A stretch of DNA of 7,493 bases from JBBCJT01 sp037190665 (GCA_037190665.1 JBBCJT010000237.1:1-7493), one strand, 5' to 3'; shown: positions 1 through 6,918, counted from the first letter of the stretch. The notes: generated from the letters alone by a model not told the origin. Program-made: numbers and translations.

Positions 1-1415
1 GAAGACACGTGGTTCCAGTAGGTGAACGCTTCCGGATAGTCGATGTAGCGGCGCGGCATGCCTTGCAGGCCAAGGAAGTGCTGCGGGAAGAAGATCAGGT
101 TCACGCCGACGAACATGACCCAGAAGTGCACTTGGCCGAGCCACTCGCGGTACTTCACGCCGAAGATCTTCTCGAACCAGTAGTAGAAGCCCGCGAAGAT
201 CGCGAAGACGGCGCCCAGCGACAGCACGTAGTGGAAGTGCGCGACCACGTAATAGGTGTCGTGCAGGGTGTAGTCGATGCCGGCGTTCGCCAGGACCACG
301 CCGGTGACGCCGCCCACGGTGAACAGGAAGATGAAGCCCATCGCCCAGAGCATCGGGGTCTTGAAGTCGATGGAACCGCCCCACATCGTGGCGATCCAGC
401 TGAAGATCTTCACCCCTGTGGGCACGGCGATGATCATGGTCGCGGCCACGAAATAGGCGCGCAGGTTCACGCTCATGCCGACCGTGTACATGTGGTGCGC
501 CCACACGATGAAGCCGATGAAGCCGATGGCCACCATGGCGTAGGCCATGGCCAGGTAACCGAACACCGGCTTGCGCGAGAAGGTCGAGACGATGTGGCTG
601 ATGATGCCGAAGCCCGGCAGGATCATGATGTAGACTTCGGGGTGGCCGAAGAACCAGAACAGGTGCTGATACAGCACCGGGTCACCGCCGCCCTGCGGAT
701 CGAAGAAAGCGGTGCCGAAGTTGCGGTCCGTGATCACCATCGTGATCGCACCGGCGAGAACCGGAACCGTCATCAGCAGCATCCACGCCGTCACCAGCAT
801 CGCCCACGCGAACAGCGGCATCTTGTGCAGCGTCATGCCCGGGGCGCGCATGTTGAAGATCGTGGTGATGAAATTGATCGCGCCCAGGATCGACGACGCG
901 CCCGCGAGATGCAGCGCGAACAGCGTCATGTCCATCGCCATGCCCGGCTGGTAGGTCATGGCTGACAAGGGCGGGTACAGCGTCCATCCCGCTCCCGCGC
1001 CGCCGCCCACGAACAGGCTCGCCATCAGCAGCACGAAGGCGGGAACGAGAAGCCAGAAGCTCAGATTGTTCAGGCGCGGGAAGGCCATGTCGGGCGCGCC
1101 GATCATCAGCGGCACGAACCAGTTGCCGAACCCGCCGATCAGCGCCGGCATCAGCACGAAAAAGATCATGACCAGCCCGTGCGCGCTGGCCACCACGTTC
1201 CACGCCTGCCCGTCGGCGAAGATCTGCATCCCCGGGCTCTGCAACTCGGCCCGCATCAGCATGGAGAGCAGGACGCCAACAGCGCCGGCACAGATCGAGA
1301 AGATCAGATAGAGAGTGCCGATATCCTTGTGGTTGGTCGAGAACAGCCACCGCGCCGCGAAGCCTCGCGCATACTCATCGTGGTGGACGTCCGCGCCAGC
1401 CGTGCCGGCCGACAT
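1..1415 (-). CDS. ctaD: Cytochrome c oxidase subunit I, aa3 type (3' end cut by window)
   Basis: Catalytic subunit of the inner-membrane heme-copper oxidase, which reduces O2 to water with electrons from cytochrome c and pumps protons. I translated the minus strand from ATG 1415-1413 and found 471 codons with no stop or frameshift. The family is usually 530-550 residues, so roughly 60-80 C-terminal residues lie outside the window. Ligands are all present: His79 and His395 (heme a), His393 (heme a3), and His258, His307 and His308 (CuB). Tyr262 of the HPEVY motif is the usual His-Tyr cross-link partner. Glu260 and Asp109 mark the D proton channel and Lys336 the K channel, so this is an A1-type pumping oxidase. 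It reads STNHKDIGT near residue 26, as expected at the start of helix I. A strong purine-rich Shine-Dalgarno (AGGAAGGGG) lies just before the ATG. The neighbour upstream on the same strand is a CBS-BON gene, not ctaC (subunit II). Confidence 0.97.
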   Translation of the reverse strand, partial: MSAGTAGADVHHDEYARGFAARWLFSTNHKDIGTLYLIFSICAGAVGVLLSMLMRAELQSPGMQIFADGQAWNVVASAHGLVMIFFVLMPALIGGFGNWFVPLMIGAPDMAFPRLNNLSFWLLVPAFVLLMASLFVGGGAGAGWTLYPPLSAMTYQPGMAMDMTLFALHLAGASSILGAINFITTIFNMRAPGMTLHKMPLFAWAMLVTAWMLLMTVPVLAGAITMVITDRNFGTAFFDPQGGGDPVLYQHLFWFFGHPEVYIMILPGFGIISHIVSTFSRKPVFGYLAMAYAMVAIGFIGFIVWAHHMYTVGMSVNLRAYFVAATMIIAVPTGVKIFSWIATMWGGSIDFKTPMLWAMGFIFLFTVGGVTGVVLANAGIDYTLHDTYYVVAHFHYVLSLGAVFAIFAGFYYWFEKIFGVKYREWLGQVHFWVMFVGVNLIFFPQHFLGLQGMPRRYIDYPEAFTYWNHVS

Positions 1416-1487
1416 AATGCTTCCCCTTCCTTGTCAGATCGCCGTCAGTGCAGTCTCGTATCCGCGCGCATCGGCACTGCCGCGCGG

Positions 1488-2192
1488 TCAGGCGCAGTAC
1501 ACGAGCAGGGCATTCAGATCGAAGACCTTCAGCCCATTGCGGACCTCTCTCACTCCCGGGATCCCCTCGACGATCACGCGAAGGGCATCCCTCACGCGTT
1601 CGTCGAAGACAGCGCCGTCCAACGTCACGACGCCTTCGGCGACAGCGACCTCGATCCGCCGGTCGGATGACCAGTCATGACGCGCCATCTCCGCGAGAAC
1701 GGCCTCGCGGATCCCCTCGTCCCCTCCCTTTTCCGATGTCCGGACACGACCCAGTTCGGCCCCGAGCGCGCGCAGCAGGTCCGACCGGCTGATAATGCCG
1801 ACCAGCCGGCCATCCTCGACCACGGGCACCCGGCGGACGTGCCGGGCCTCCATGATGCGGATGACATCATCGAGTGGAGCCGCCTCCTGCACGGTCAGGA
1901 CATCGTGCGTCATCGCGTCCTGCACCCGGCGTCCGTGCGTATGGACGTAGTGTTCGGCCAGCCGGCCCTGCGCGATGAGCGCGTACAGCCAGCCGAACCG
2001 GATGGCGTCGGTTCCGGTCTCGACCCTGTGCAGCAGATCGCCTTCGGTCAGCAGCCCGACGAGCCGCCCGGTTTCATCGACCACCGGCAGGCCGCTGACA
2101 TGGTGTTCCAGCATGAGACGGACAGCGTCGGCGAGCGGCATGGCGGGACAGGCCGTCACAATCTCCCGCGTCATCAAGTCCGCCGCGTTCAT
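1488..2192 (-). CDS. CBS-pair and BON domain protein (putative energy/nucleotide sensor)
   Basis: Predicted soluble protein of 234 residues. Numbered from the ATG at 2192, a first CBS domain spans about residues 3-58 (motif SGLPVVDETGRLVGLLTEGD), a second about 90-143 (RRVPVVEDGRLVGIISRSD), and a BON domain about 159-223 (EVAVAEGVVTLDGAV, then GIPGVREVRNGLKV). CBS pairs commonly bind adenine nucleotides or S-adenosylmethionine, and BON domains are linked to membrane or lipid contact. The precise role here is unknown. The frame is open to a GTG at 2243, which would add 17 residues. I prefer ATG 2192 because GGGAG stands about 7 bases upstream of it, and because the GTG lies only 5 bp from the palindromic operator, leaving almost no leader. 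It lies 72 bp upstream of ctaD on the same strand, so co-transcription is plausible. The short tail after the BON domain (FDLNALLVYCA) has no assigned role. Confidence 0.9.
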   Translation of the reverse strand: MNAADLMTREIVTACPAMPLADAVRLMLEHHVSGLPVVDETGRLVGLLTEGDLLHRVETGTDAIRFGWLYALIAQGRLAEHYVHTHGRRVQDAMTHDVLTVQEAAPLDDVIRIMEARHVRRVPVVEDGRLVGIISRSDLLRALGAELGRVRTSEKGGDEGIREAVLAEMARHDWSSDRRIEVAVAEGVVTLDGAVFDERVRDALRVIVEGIPGVREVRNGLKVFDLNALLVYCA

Positions 2193-2248
2193 GGCTCGCT
2201 CCCGGTCAGCCGCCGCGCCAGATGCGTGTTCCGCCCCGTTCACAGCAT

Positions 2249-2269
2249 TTATATCGTGTTACGATATAA
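2249..2269. promoter_or_regulatory. Perfect inverted repeat, probable MarR operator
   Basis: Two perfect 9-bp arms, TTATATCGT and ACGATATAA, flank a 3-bp GTT spacer. The site lies in the divergent intergenic region between the CBS-BON gene and marR. MarR dimers typically bind short interrupted palindromes of about this size and repress their own gene plus a divergent neighbour. The right arm overlaps a TATAAT sequence facing marR, and the left arm overlaps TATAAA on the opposite strand, so a bound dimer could block both promoters. The repeat and its position are seen directly. Binding by the adjacent MarR protein is inference. Confidence 0.75.
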
Positions 2270-2270
2270 T
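2265..2270 (+). promoter_or_regulatory. Putative -10 box for the mini-ORF/marR transcript
   Basis: A consensus-like TATAAT overlaps the right arm of the palindrome. A start about 7 bases downstream (near 2277) would leave a leader of roughly 25-30 nt before ATG 2304, carrying the AGGAG Shine-Dalgarno at 2291-2295. No convincing -35 box stands 16-18 bp upstream, so this is a tentative call. Confidence 0.4.
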
Positions 2271-2303
2271 TTGCCATTCACGGTTTCTTGAGGAGCGAGC
2301 ACA

Positions 2304-2324
2304 ATGGCGTCGTCATGCGGATGA
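2304..2324 (+). CDS. Six-codon leader mini-ORF overlapping the marR start
   Basis: ATG at 2304 reads MASSCG and stops at TGA 2322-2324. It has the best ribosome binding site in the region: AGGAG at 2291-2295, 8 bases upstream. Its stop overlaps the marR start codon as ATGA, the classic arrangement for translational coupling by re-initiation. The marR frame itself has no Shine-Dalgarno before its own starts at 2315 or 2321. The arrangement is seen directly; a role in coupling is inference. The alternative is a natural or sequencing frameshift joining this start to the marR frame. Confidence 0.45.
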   Translation: MASSCG

Positions 2325-2761
2325 AGAAGTCAGACTACGAGCTGCTGGCCAGGTTCCGGCGCGAGCTGCGGCAGTACCTCGCTTTCAGCGAGCAGGCGGC
2401 CCAGGCCATGGGGCTGTCCGCGCAGCAGTATCAGGCCCTGTTGGCGATCAAGGGACACGCGGGCCGGCAGCAGATGACCGTGGGCGAGCTGGCGGGGGAG
2501 CTTCTGGTCGCGCAGCACAGCGCTAGCGAGCTCGCCGACCGGATGGTGGAGAAGGGCCTGCTCACGCGCCTGACGGACGAACGGGACCGCCGGCGCACGC
2601 TGCTGGCGTTGACACCGGCGGCAGAGTCTCTCTTCGTTCGTCTGGTCAGCACGCATCTCGACGAGCTTCGCCGCGTGCAGCCTTCGCTCGTTGATGTGTT
2701 GACGCGCCTCGGGCGGGAGATCGCGAGCAGGGGCTTCGTGATGTCCGATCCGTCGCCATAG
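2321..2761 (+). CDS. MarR-family winged-helix transcriptional regulator
   Basis: DNA-binding repressor of 146 residues, a normal length for the family. The N-terminal helices (KKSDYELLARFRRELRQYL) and the C-terminal helices after about residue 102 should form the dimer interface. The central winged helix includes MTVGELAGELLVAQHSASEL (helix-turn-helix), and the wing carries DERDRRRTLLALT, the typical MarR D-x-R-D-x-R-R signature. There is no cysteine, so it is unlikely to be an OhrR-type thiol peroxide sensor; the ligand is unknown. The frame is open back to a TTG at 2288, but that codon has no ribosome binding site. ATG 2315 is also possible. I chose 2321 because homologues typically begin near M-K-K/T-x-Y and because it overlaps the stop of the leader mini-ORF. 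It is divergent from the CBS-BON gene and probably controls itself and that gene through the palindrome at 2249-2269. Confidence 0.9.
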   Translation: MKKSDYELLARFRRELRQYLAFSEQAAQAMGLSAQQYQALLAIKGHAGRQQMTVGELAGELLVAQHSASELADRMVEKGLLTRLTDERDRRRTLLALTPAAESLFVRLVSTHLDELRRVQPSLVDVLTRLGREIASRGFVMSDPSP

Positions 2762-2783
2762 CCGGTTCGGGTCCCCTCGCCTT

Positions 2784-2801
2784 CCGGCCACGGACGGCCG
2801 G
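2784..2801 (+). terminator. GC hairpin after marR, possible terminator
   Basis: Arms CCGGCC and GGCCGG enclose a 6-nt loop, 22 bases after the marR stop. A short palindrome, AAGCCGGCTT (2805-2814), follows. There is no T tract, so intrinsic termination is uncertain; the position just after the gene is the main support. Confidence 0.3.
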
Positions 2802-3480
2802 GTGAAGCCGGCTTGCAGCGATGCTCGTTGAACGCCCGATCCGTCTTGGCACGCGCCACGCGCACCTGATGGTTCGAAGTGGGGACGACCTCGGCAAGCG
2901 CGCCATGTCCACACCAGCCATCAGGACTTGCCACCGATTCTGCGGAGCGGGCGGCGCGCGTGCGAGAGGCGAAGGCTTCCGGCGCAGTGGCATCAAGGCC
3001 AACTTCGATCGAGCACTGACCCGCTACACAAGCCGCATTGGTGCCCACACAAATCTATCGACGATGTCAGGCGCGGAAGCCGCGCGCTTCCACATACCGG
3101 AACATGAGGACGTCTCGTGGAGGCCGCAGCCAAGGCGGCGGAGGCGACCGCACAGCGCCTGAGAGGCCAAGCAGCACGCACGCAGCCTACAGAACAGCAT
3201 TCCAGCGCACACAGTGGGCGTCTCCCAGAACGAGCACCTCCAGATCGAGAGAGGCGCTCGGCACATCGGCTGAAGTGGATGCGCGTGAGGATGGCGAATG
3301 CGCTGGGGGAGCACTGCAGAGCCTCGTAACAAGGCTCGGCGGCAAGGTGGCGATCTTCTGCGGCTGCCTGATCACAGTGTTTGGGAATGGGCGGATAAGC
3401 GTGCTCGCGATCACCTGCCTTTCCACTCCGGCAGTGCGTGCCGCGGCACCAGTATACCGTGATCTCTCCACCATTCCTCT

Positions 3481-3540
3481 TGCGAATTTGTTCCAATAGA
3501 TGAAAGACTAAGGTTGTAGCTGGAACTATCAGCCAAGGGT
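3481..3540 (+). promoter_or_regulatory. AT-rich patch, likely promoter region of the gad-aspT operon
   Basis: By hand count these 60 bases are about 42% GC, far below the neighbouring genes, and they lie 117-176 bp upstream of the glutamate decarboxylase start. An inverted repeat GTTCCA/TGGAAC (3490-3495 and 3521-3526, 25-bp spacer) lies within. No clear -35/-10 pair could be fixed, so this is a region call only. If transcription starts here the decarboxylase leader would be over 100 nt long. Confidence 0.35.
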
Positions 3541-3656
3541 GCCGGAAGACGAGGCTGGACGGATCGCCCGTGTGCCACGCTTGCCTGCCGGTTCCGCGGC
3601 CGCTCCCCATCCACCCTGGTCTCAATCCGCGCCCAAACGGAAACGGAGCACCAGGC

Positions 3657-5048
3657 ATGACGGACACCCCCCCGTCCATCGACCCGAGGGCGACGCCCTG
3701 GGAAATGTTCAACATGGACATTCCCGAGGATCACTTCCCCAGGCATGCGATCGTTCCCCGCGCGGCCGAGGCCATCGTGAACAGCGAAGCCTGGACCGAT
3801 GCCCAGCCGGTGATGAACCTGTCGTCCTTCGTGACCACCTTCGTCGAGCCCGAGGCGGCCGAGGTGGCGAAGAAGCACATCCTCAAGAACTACATCGATC
3901 ACGACATGTACCCGCAGCTGTTCGCCATGGAAGGACGCATGGTGAAGTGGCTGCACGAACTCTGGAACGGGCCCAAGGACGCCAAGCCCTACGGCACCGC
4001 CACCATCGGCAGTTCCGAGGCGTGCATGCTCGCCGGGCTTGCGCACAAGTGGAACTGGCGCCAGGCGCGCGAGAAGGCCGGCAAGGACGGCTCGCGGCCG
4101 AACATGGTGACCGGCGGCAACGTCCAGATCGTCTGGAAGAAGTTCCTCCGCTACTTCGATGTGGAACCCCGCATCGCGCCGCTGGAGGTCGGCAACTACC
4201 GGCTGACTACCAAGCACCTCGACCGGCTTGTGGACGAGAACACGATCGCTGTCGTCGCGATCGCCGGGCAGACCTTCACCGGCGAAGACGACGACATCCA
4301 GGAGATCCACGACTGGCTCGACGCCTACGAGAAGAAGACCGGCATCAGCATCCCGCTGCATATCGACGGCGCCTCGGGCGGTTTCGTGAATCCGTTCACC
4401 GATCCCGACTACAAGTGGGATTTCCGCCTGCCGCGGGTGAAGTCGATCAACGCCTCCGGCCACAAGTTCGGCCTGTCGCCGCCGGGTCTCGGCTGGGTGA
4501 TCTTCCGCGACGACACGATCTTCAACAAGGACCTGATCTTCTACGTCAACTATCTCGGTGGCGAGATGCCGACCGCGACGCTGAACTTCAGCCGCAACGC
4601 CTTCCAGGTGGCGGTGCAGTACTACTACTTCATCCGCCTTGGCTTCGAAGGTTATGCGCGGATCATGAAGCAGACGGTCGCCAACTCGCAGGAGCTGCGC
4701 GACAAGCTGTTGGCGAGCGGCTATTTCACGATCATGAACGAAACCCAGCGCATCCCGGTGGTGGCGCTGACGCTGAAGCCCGAGTTCAAGAACTTCAACG
4801 AGTTCGACATCTCCGCCAAGGTGCGCGAGCGCGGCTGGGTGCTCTCCGCCTACTCGATGCCGCCGGACGCGGAGACAGTGAACTCGCTGCGGGTCGTGGT
4901 GCGACCCCACCTCAACCGCAACACGCTGCACGGGCTTGCCACCGACATCATCAACGCCTGCGACTGGCTGAAGGCCCATGGCGGCACCGCCACACCGCCG
5001 CAACTGCACGGGCACGGGCCCGCGCAGTCCTCGCCGTCGAAATGCTGA
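3657..5048 (+). CDS. gadB: Glutamate decarboxylase (PLP-dependent)
   Basis: Cytoplasmic enzyme converting L-glutamate to GABA and CO2 while consuming a proton. It has 463 residues against 466 for E. coli GadB. The PLP lysine is Lys270 in SINASGHKFGLSPPG, preceded by the cofactor-contacting His269; Asp237 of HIDGASGGF should pair with the pyridine nitrogen. By my own alignment from memory, other active-site equivalents are Ser57 (Thr in E. coli), Asp81, Gln157, Thr208 and Ser312. GSSEACMLAGLAHKW and DFRLPRVKSI are further strong GAD hallmarks. ATG 3657 is chosen because GGAG lies 8 bases upstream; the frame is open to 3570, but those extra 29 residues are Pro/Arg-rich and unlike the family. 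The N terminus differs from the E. coli membrane-recruiting segment, and the C terminus is a His-containing tail ending in SPSKC. It is the first gene of an apparent operon with two AspT-type antiporters, which points to a decarboxylation-antiport cycle. Confidence 0.96.
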   Translation: MTDTPPSIDPRATPWEMFNMDIPEDHFPRHAIVPRAAEAIVNSEAWTDAQPVMNLSSFVTTFVEPEAAEVAKKHILKNYIDHDMYPQLFAMEGRMVKWLHELWNGPKDAKPYGTATIGSSEACMLAGLAHKWNWRQAREKAGKDGSRPNMVTGGNVQIVWKKFLRYFDVEPRIAPLEVGNYRLTTKHLDRLVDENTIAVVAIAGQTFTGEDDDIQEIHDWLDAYEKKTGISIPLHIDGASGGFVNPFTDPDYKWDFRLPRVKSINASGHKFGLSPPGLGWVIFRDDTIFNKDLIFYVNYLGGEMPTATLNFSRNAFQVAVQYYYFIRLGFEGYARIMKQTVANSQELRDKLLASGYFTIMNETQRIPVVALTLKPEFKNFNEFDISAKVRERGWVLSAYSMPPDAETVNSLRVVVRPHLNRNTLHGLATDIINACDWLKAHGGTATPPQLHGHGPAQSSPSKC

Positions 5049-5071
5049 TGCCCGCCTGCTGACGCGAAGCC

Positions 5072-5095
5072 GACCGGGTGCCTCGGCGCCCGGTC
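5072..5095 (+). promoter_or_regulatory. Stable intercistronic hairpin between gad and aspT
   Basis: Arms GACCGGGTGC and GCGCCCGGTC form a 10-bp stem with one G-U wobble and a CTCG tetraloop, 23 bases after the gad stop and 31 bases before the antiporter ATG. No T tract follows. It could stabilise the 3' end of the gad message, mark a processing site or act as a weak terminator that lowers expression of the membrane protein. The structure is seen directly; the role is inferred. Confidence 0.55.
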
Positions 5096-5126
5096 ATCCG
5101 TTCCAACTGCAAGGCAGTGTACCCCC

Positions 5127-6827
5127 ATGCACGGCTTCTTCCAGTTCCTCGCCGCCAACCCCTACATCCTGCTGTTCCTGGTCGTCGGCCTCGCGGTCGG
5201 CATCGGACGGCTGTCCTTCAAGGGCTACGGGCTCGGCATGGTGGCCGCGGCCATCGTCGTCGGCTGCGGGCTCTCGGCGCTGTCGGCGTCTTTCGGGGTG
5301 AACCAGAAGCTCGATGAGTTCACCAAGAGCCTGTTCTACTACCTGTTCATGTACGGCGTCGGCCTGCGTGTCGGCCCGTCCTTCCTGAACTCGCTGAACC
5401 GCGACGCCATCTCCTACACGATCCTCGCCGTCGTCTCCTGCCTCGTGGGCGCGGTCATCGTGGTCGGCGGCGCGAAGATATTCGACCTGCCGCAGGGCGC
5501 GGCAGGCGGCATGCTCGCCGGTTCGCAGACCATGTCGGCGGCGATCGGCTCCGCCGAGCAGGCGGTCACGTCCGGCGTGGTGGCGCTGCGGCCGGGCACC
5601 ACTGCGGAGAATGTCAGCGCGATGATCGCGCTGTCCTACGGCATCACCTACATCTGGGGCACCGTCGGCATCATCCTGATCTGCAAGTACCTGCCGCGCT
5701 GGTGGGGGATGGATGCCCGCGCGCTCGCGAAGGACTACGAGAAGAAGCACGGCGTGACGAACGTGGACGATGCCGGCATCACCGCGTGGCACGTCGCGGA
5801 CCTGCGCGCCTACCGGCTGGAGAACCAGCAGGTGGTTGGCCAGACCATCCGCGGCTTCCGCCAGCAGTACCCGATGTACCGGATCGCGAACATCCGCCGC
5901 GACGGGGAGAACCTGGGCGCCGACCCCGCGATCCAGTTCGCCGCCGGCGACATCGTCGTGCTGGGCGGCCGCATGGAGGAAATGACCGCGCGGATGGGAC
6001 TGATCGGCCCCGAGGTCGCGGACCCCGCCGCGCTCAGCATCCCCATCGATCAGGCCACGATCCTCGTCACCAACAAGGAGGCTCTCGACCGGCCGATCAT
6101 CGAGTTCGCGAAGTCCGACCTGTCCGGCCAGATCCAGCTCACCGCCATCGAGCGTGCCGGCCACCCGGTCCCCATCGGCACCGAGACGCGGCTGCAGCGC
6201 AACGACCTGCTCTCCGTCGTCGGGCTGCGGGGGGCGATCGATCAGGCCGCCGGCCTGCTGGGGCGCGTCGCGCGGCCGAGCACGTCCACTGACCTGCTCA
6301 CGCTCTGCGCCGGCATGATCCTCGGCTTCCTGATCGGGCTGATCCAGTTCCCGGCCTTCGGCTCCACCGTGGGGCTGGGCAATGCCGGCGGGCTGCTGCT
6401 GTCGGGCATCATCGTCTCGGCACTGGTCTCGCGGCTGCGCTACTTCGGCAACACGCCGAATGCCGCGCGTAATATCCTCGAGGACATGGGCCTCGTGGTG
6501 TTCGTCGCAATCGTGGGCGTGAACGCGGGCGGCGCGCTGGTCACCCAGCTCTCGGGTACCGTCGCGCTCTACATCTTCATCATCGGCTTCCTCGCCTGCT
6601 CCATCCCGCCCTTCGTGGTGTGGATCCTCGGCCTGTACGTGTTCCGCATCCACCCGGTGCTGCTGATGGGTGCGACCGCGGGCGCGCGCAGCCATTCCGG
6701 CCCGGCGCGCGAGGCGGCGGCAGAAGCGCAGAGCTCCGTGCCTTGGCTCGGCTTCCCGGTCGGCTACGCGGTCTCTGGCGTGCTGCTGACCGTTGGCGGC
6801 TACTTCGTGATGCTGTTCGCGGGGTGA
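5127..6827 (+). CDS. aspT: AspT-family (AAEx) amino acid antiporter, complete
   Basis: Inner-membrane antiporter of 566 residues, related to the aspartate:alanine exchanger AspT. The layout is typical of the family: an N-terminal block of membrane segments (about 12-30, 33-55, 66-84, 95-117, 122-140 and 165-187), a cytoplasmic region of about 190-385 with two TrkA-C/RCK_C-like repeats (about 225-285 and 305-370), and a C-terminal membrane block (about 388-412, 418-435, 453-475, 477-505 and 543-565). The two halves carry the duplicated signature regions GSQTMSAAIGSAEQAV (132-147) and GATAGARSHSGPAREAAAEA (515-534). The likely substrate here is not aspartate/alanine: the gene sits 78 bp behind glutamate decarboxylase, so glutamate in and GABA out is the natural guess, though unproven. 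The ribosome binding site is weak, with AAGG 12 bases upstream of the ATG. Together with the upstream hairpin this suggests lower translation than gad. Confidence 0.9.
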   Translation: MHGFFQFLAANPYILLFLVVGLAVGIGRLSFKGYGLGMVAAAIVVGCGLSALSASFGVNQKLDEFTKSLFYYLFMYGVGLRVGPSFLNSLNRDAISYTILAVVSCLVGAVIVVGGAKIFDLPQGAAGGMLAGSQTMSAAIGSAEQAVTSGVVALRPGTTAENVSAMIALSYGITYIWGTVGIILICKYLPRWWGMDARALAKDYEKKHGVTNVDDAGITAWHVADLRAYRLENQQVVGQTIRGFRQQYPMYRIANIRRDGENLGADPAIQFAAGDIVVLGGRMEEMTARMGLIGPEVADPAALSIPIDQATILVTNKEALDRPIIEFAKSDLSGQIQLTAIERAGHPVPIGTETRLQRNDLLSVVGLRGAIDQAAGLLGRVARPSTSTDLLTLCAGMILGFLIGLIQFPAFGSTVGLGNAGGLLLSGIIVSALVSRLRYFGNTPNAARNILEDMGLVVFVAIVGVNAGGALVTQLSGTVALYIFIIGFLACSIPPFVVWILGLYVFRIHPVLLMGATAGARSHSGPAREAAAEAQSSVPWLGFPVGYAVSGVLLTVGGYFVMLFAG

Positions 6828-6844
6828 GCGGACGTAGCGAACCG

Positions 6845-6881
6845 GGCGGCGGCATTGGCGCATTGAGTGTCGCCGCCTTTT
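6845..6881 (+). terminator. Hairpin plus T4 between the two aspT genes (terminator/attenuator)
   Basis: Arms GGCGGCGGCA (6845-6854) and TGTCGCCGCC (6868-6877) pair over 10 bp with one G-U wobble around a 13-nt loop. TTTT follows directly at 6878-6881. It begins 17 bases after the first antiporter's stop and ends 37 bases before the second antiporter's ATG. The short T run suggests partial termination rather than a full stop, which would leave the second antiporter at lower level or dependent on its own promoter. Confidence 0.55.
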
Positions 6882-6918
6882 CATGCCTGCTTGACGCACC
6901 GATACCCCGGGAAAACCG

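Larger units (their letters stand above)
2762..3656. other. 895-bp stretch with no supportable gene
   Basis: Several reading frames are open here, as expected in GC-rich DNA: for example 3038-3499 plus, 2993-3721 minus and 2431-3048 minus. None shows a recognisable domain, a good ribosome binding site or the codon pattern of the neighbouring genes. Base composition becomes more mixed than in the flanking genes. Small structures are visible: a hairpin with GAGCCT/AGGCTC arms at 3319-3337 and a perfect 12-bp palindrome GTGCCGCGGCAC at 3438-3449. The right end is AT-rich. The stretch may be regulatory leader, an unrecognised small RNA, or the decayed remains of a gene; I cannot choose between these. 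Confidence 0.6.

Noticed and set aside
9..965. A 318-residue plus-strand open frame, rich in His, Asp, Arg and Glu
   Set aside because: It is a shadow of ctaD, which reads cleanly on the minus strand with every metal ligand.
1446..1479. A CAGTGC/GCACTG inverted repeat between the CBS-BON gene and ctaD
   Set aside because: There are only 6 bp in each arm, a 22-nt loop, mismatches on both sides and no T tract. It is too weak to call a terminator or operator.
2321..2761. Assignment of the MarR protein to the OhrR peroxide-sensor group
   Set aside because: The protein has no cysteine, so the thiol-based sensing of OhrR is not possible.
2868..2890. A GGTTCGAA sequence resembling a tRNA T-loop
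   Set aside because: The flanking bases do not form the T stem and no acceptor, D or anticodon arm can be built around it.
3038..3499. A 153-codon plus-strand frame in the gap, with a hydrophobic patch near its end
   Set aside because: It has no ribosome binding site, no recognisable family and no codon bias like its neighbours. Frames of this length are common by chance in such DNA.
3570..3656. N-terminal extension of glutamate decarboxylase to an upstream ATG
   Set aside because: The extra 29 residues are Pro/Arg/Asn-rich and not family-like, and the good GGAG site lies before ATG 3657.
3411..5015. A 534-residue open frame on the minus strand
   Set aside because: It is antisense to glutamate decarboxylase, whose PLP lysine motif and full length are unmistakable on the plus strand.
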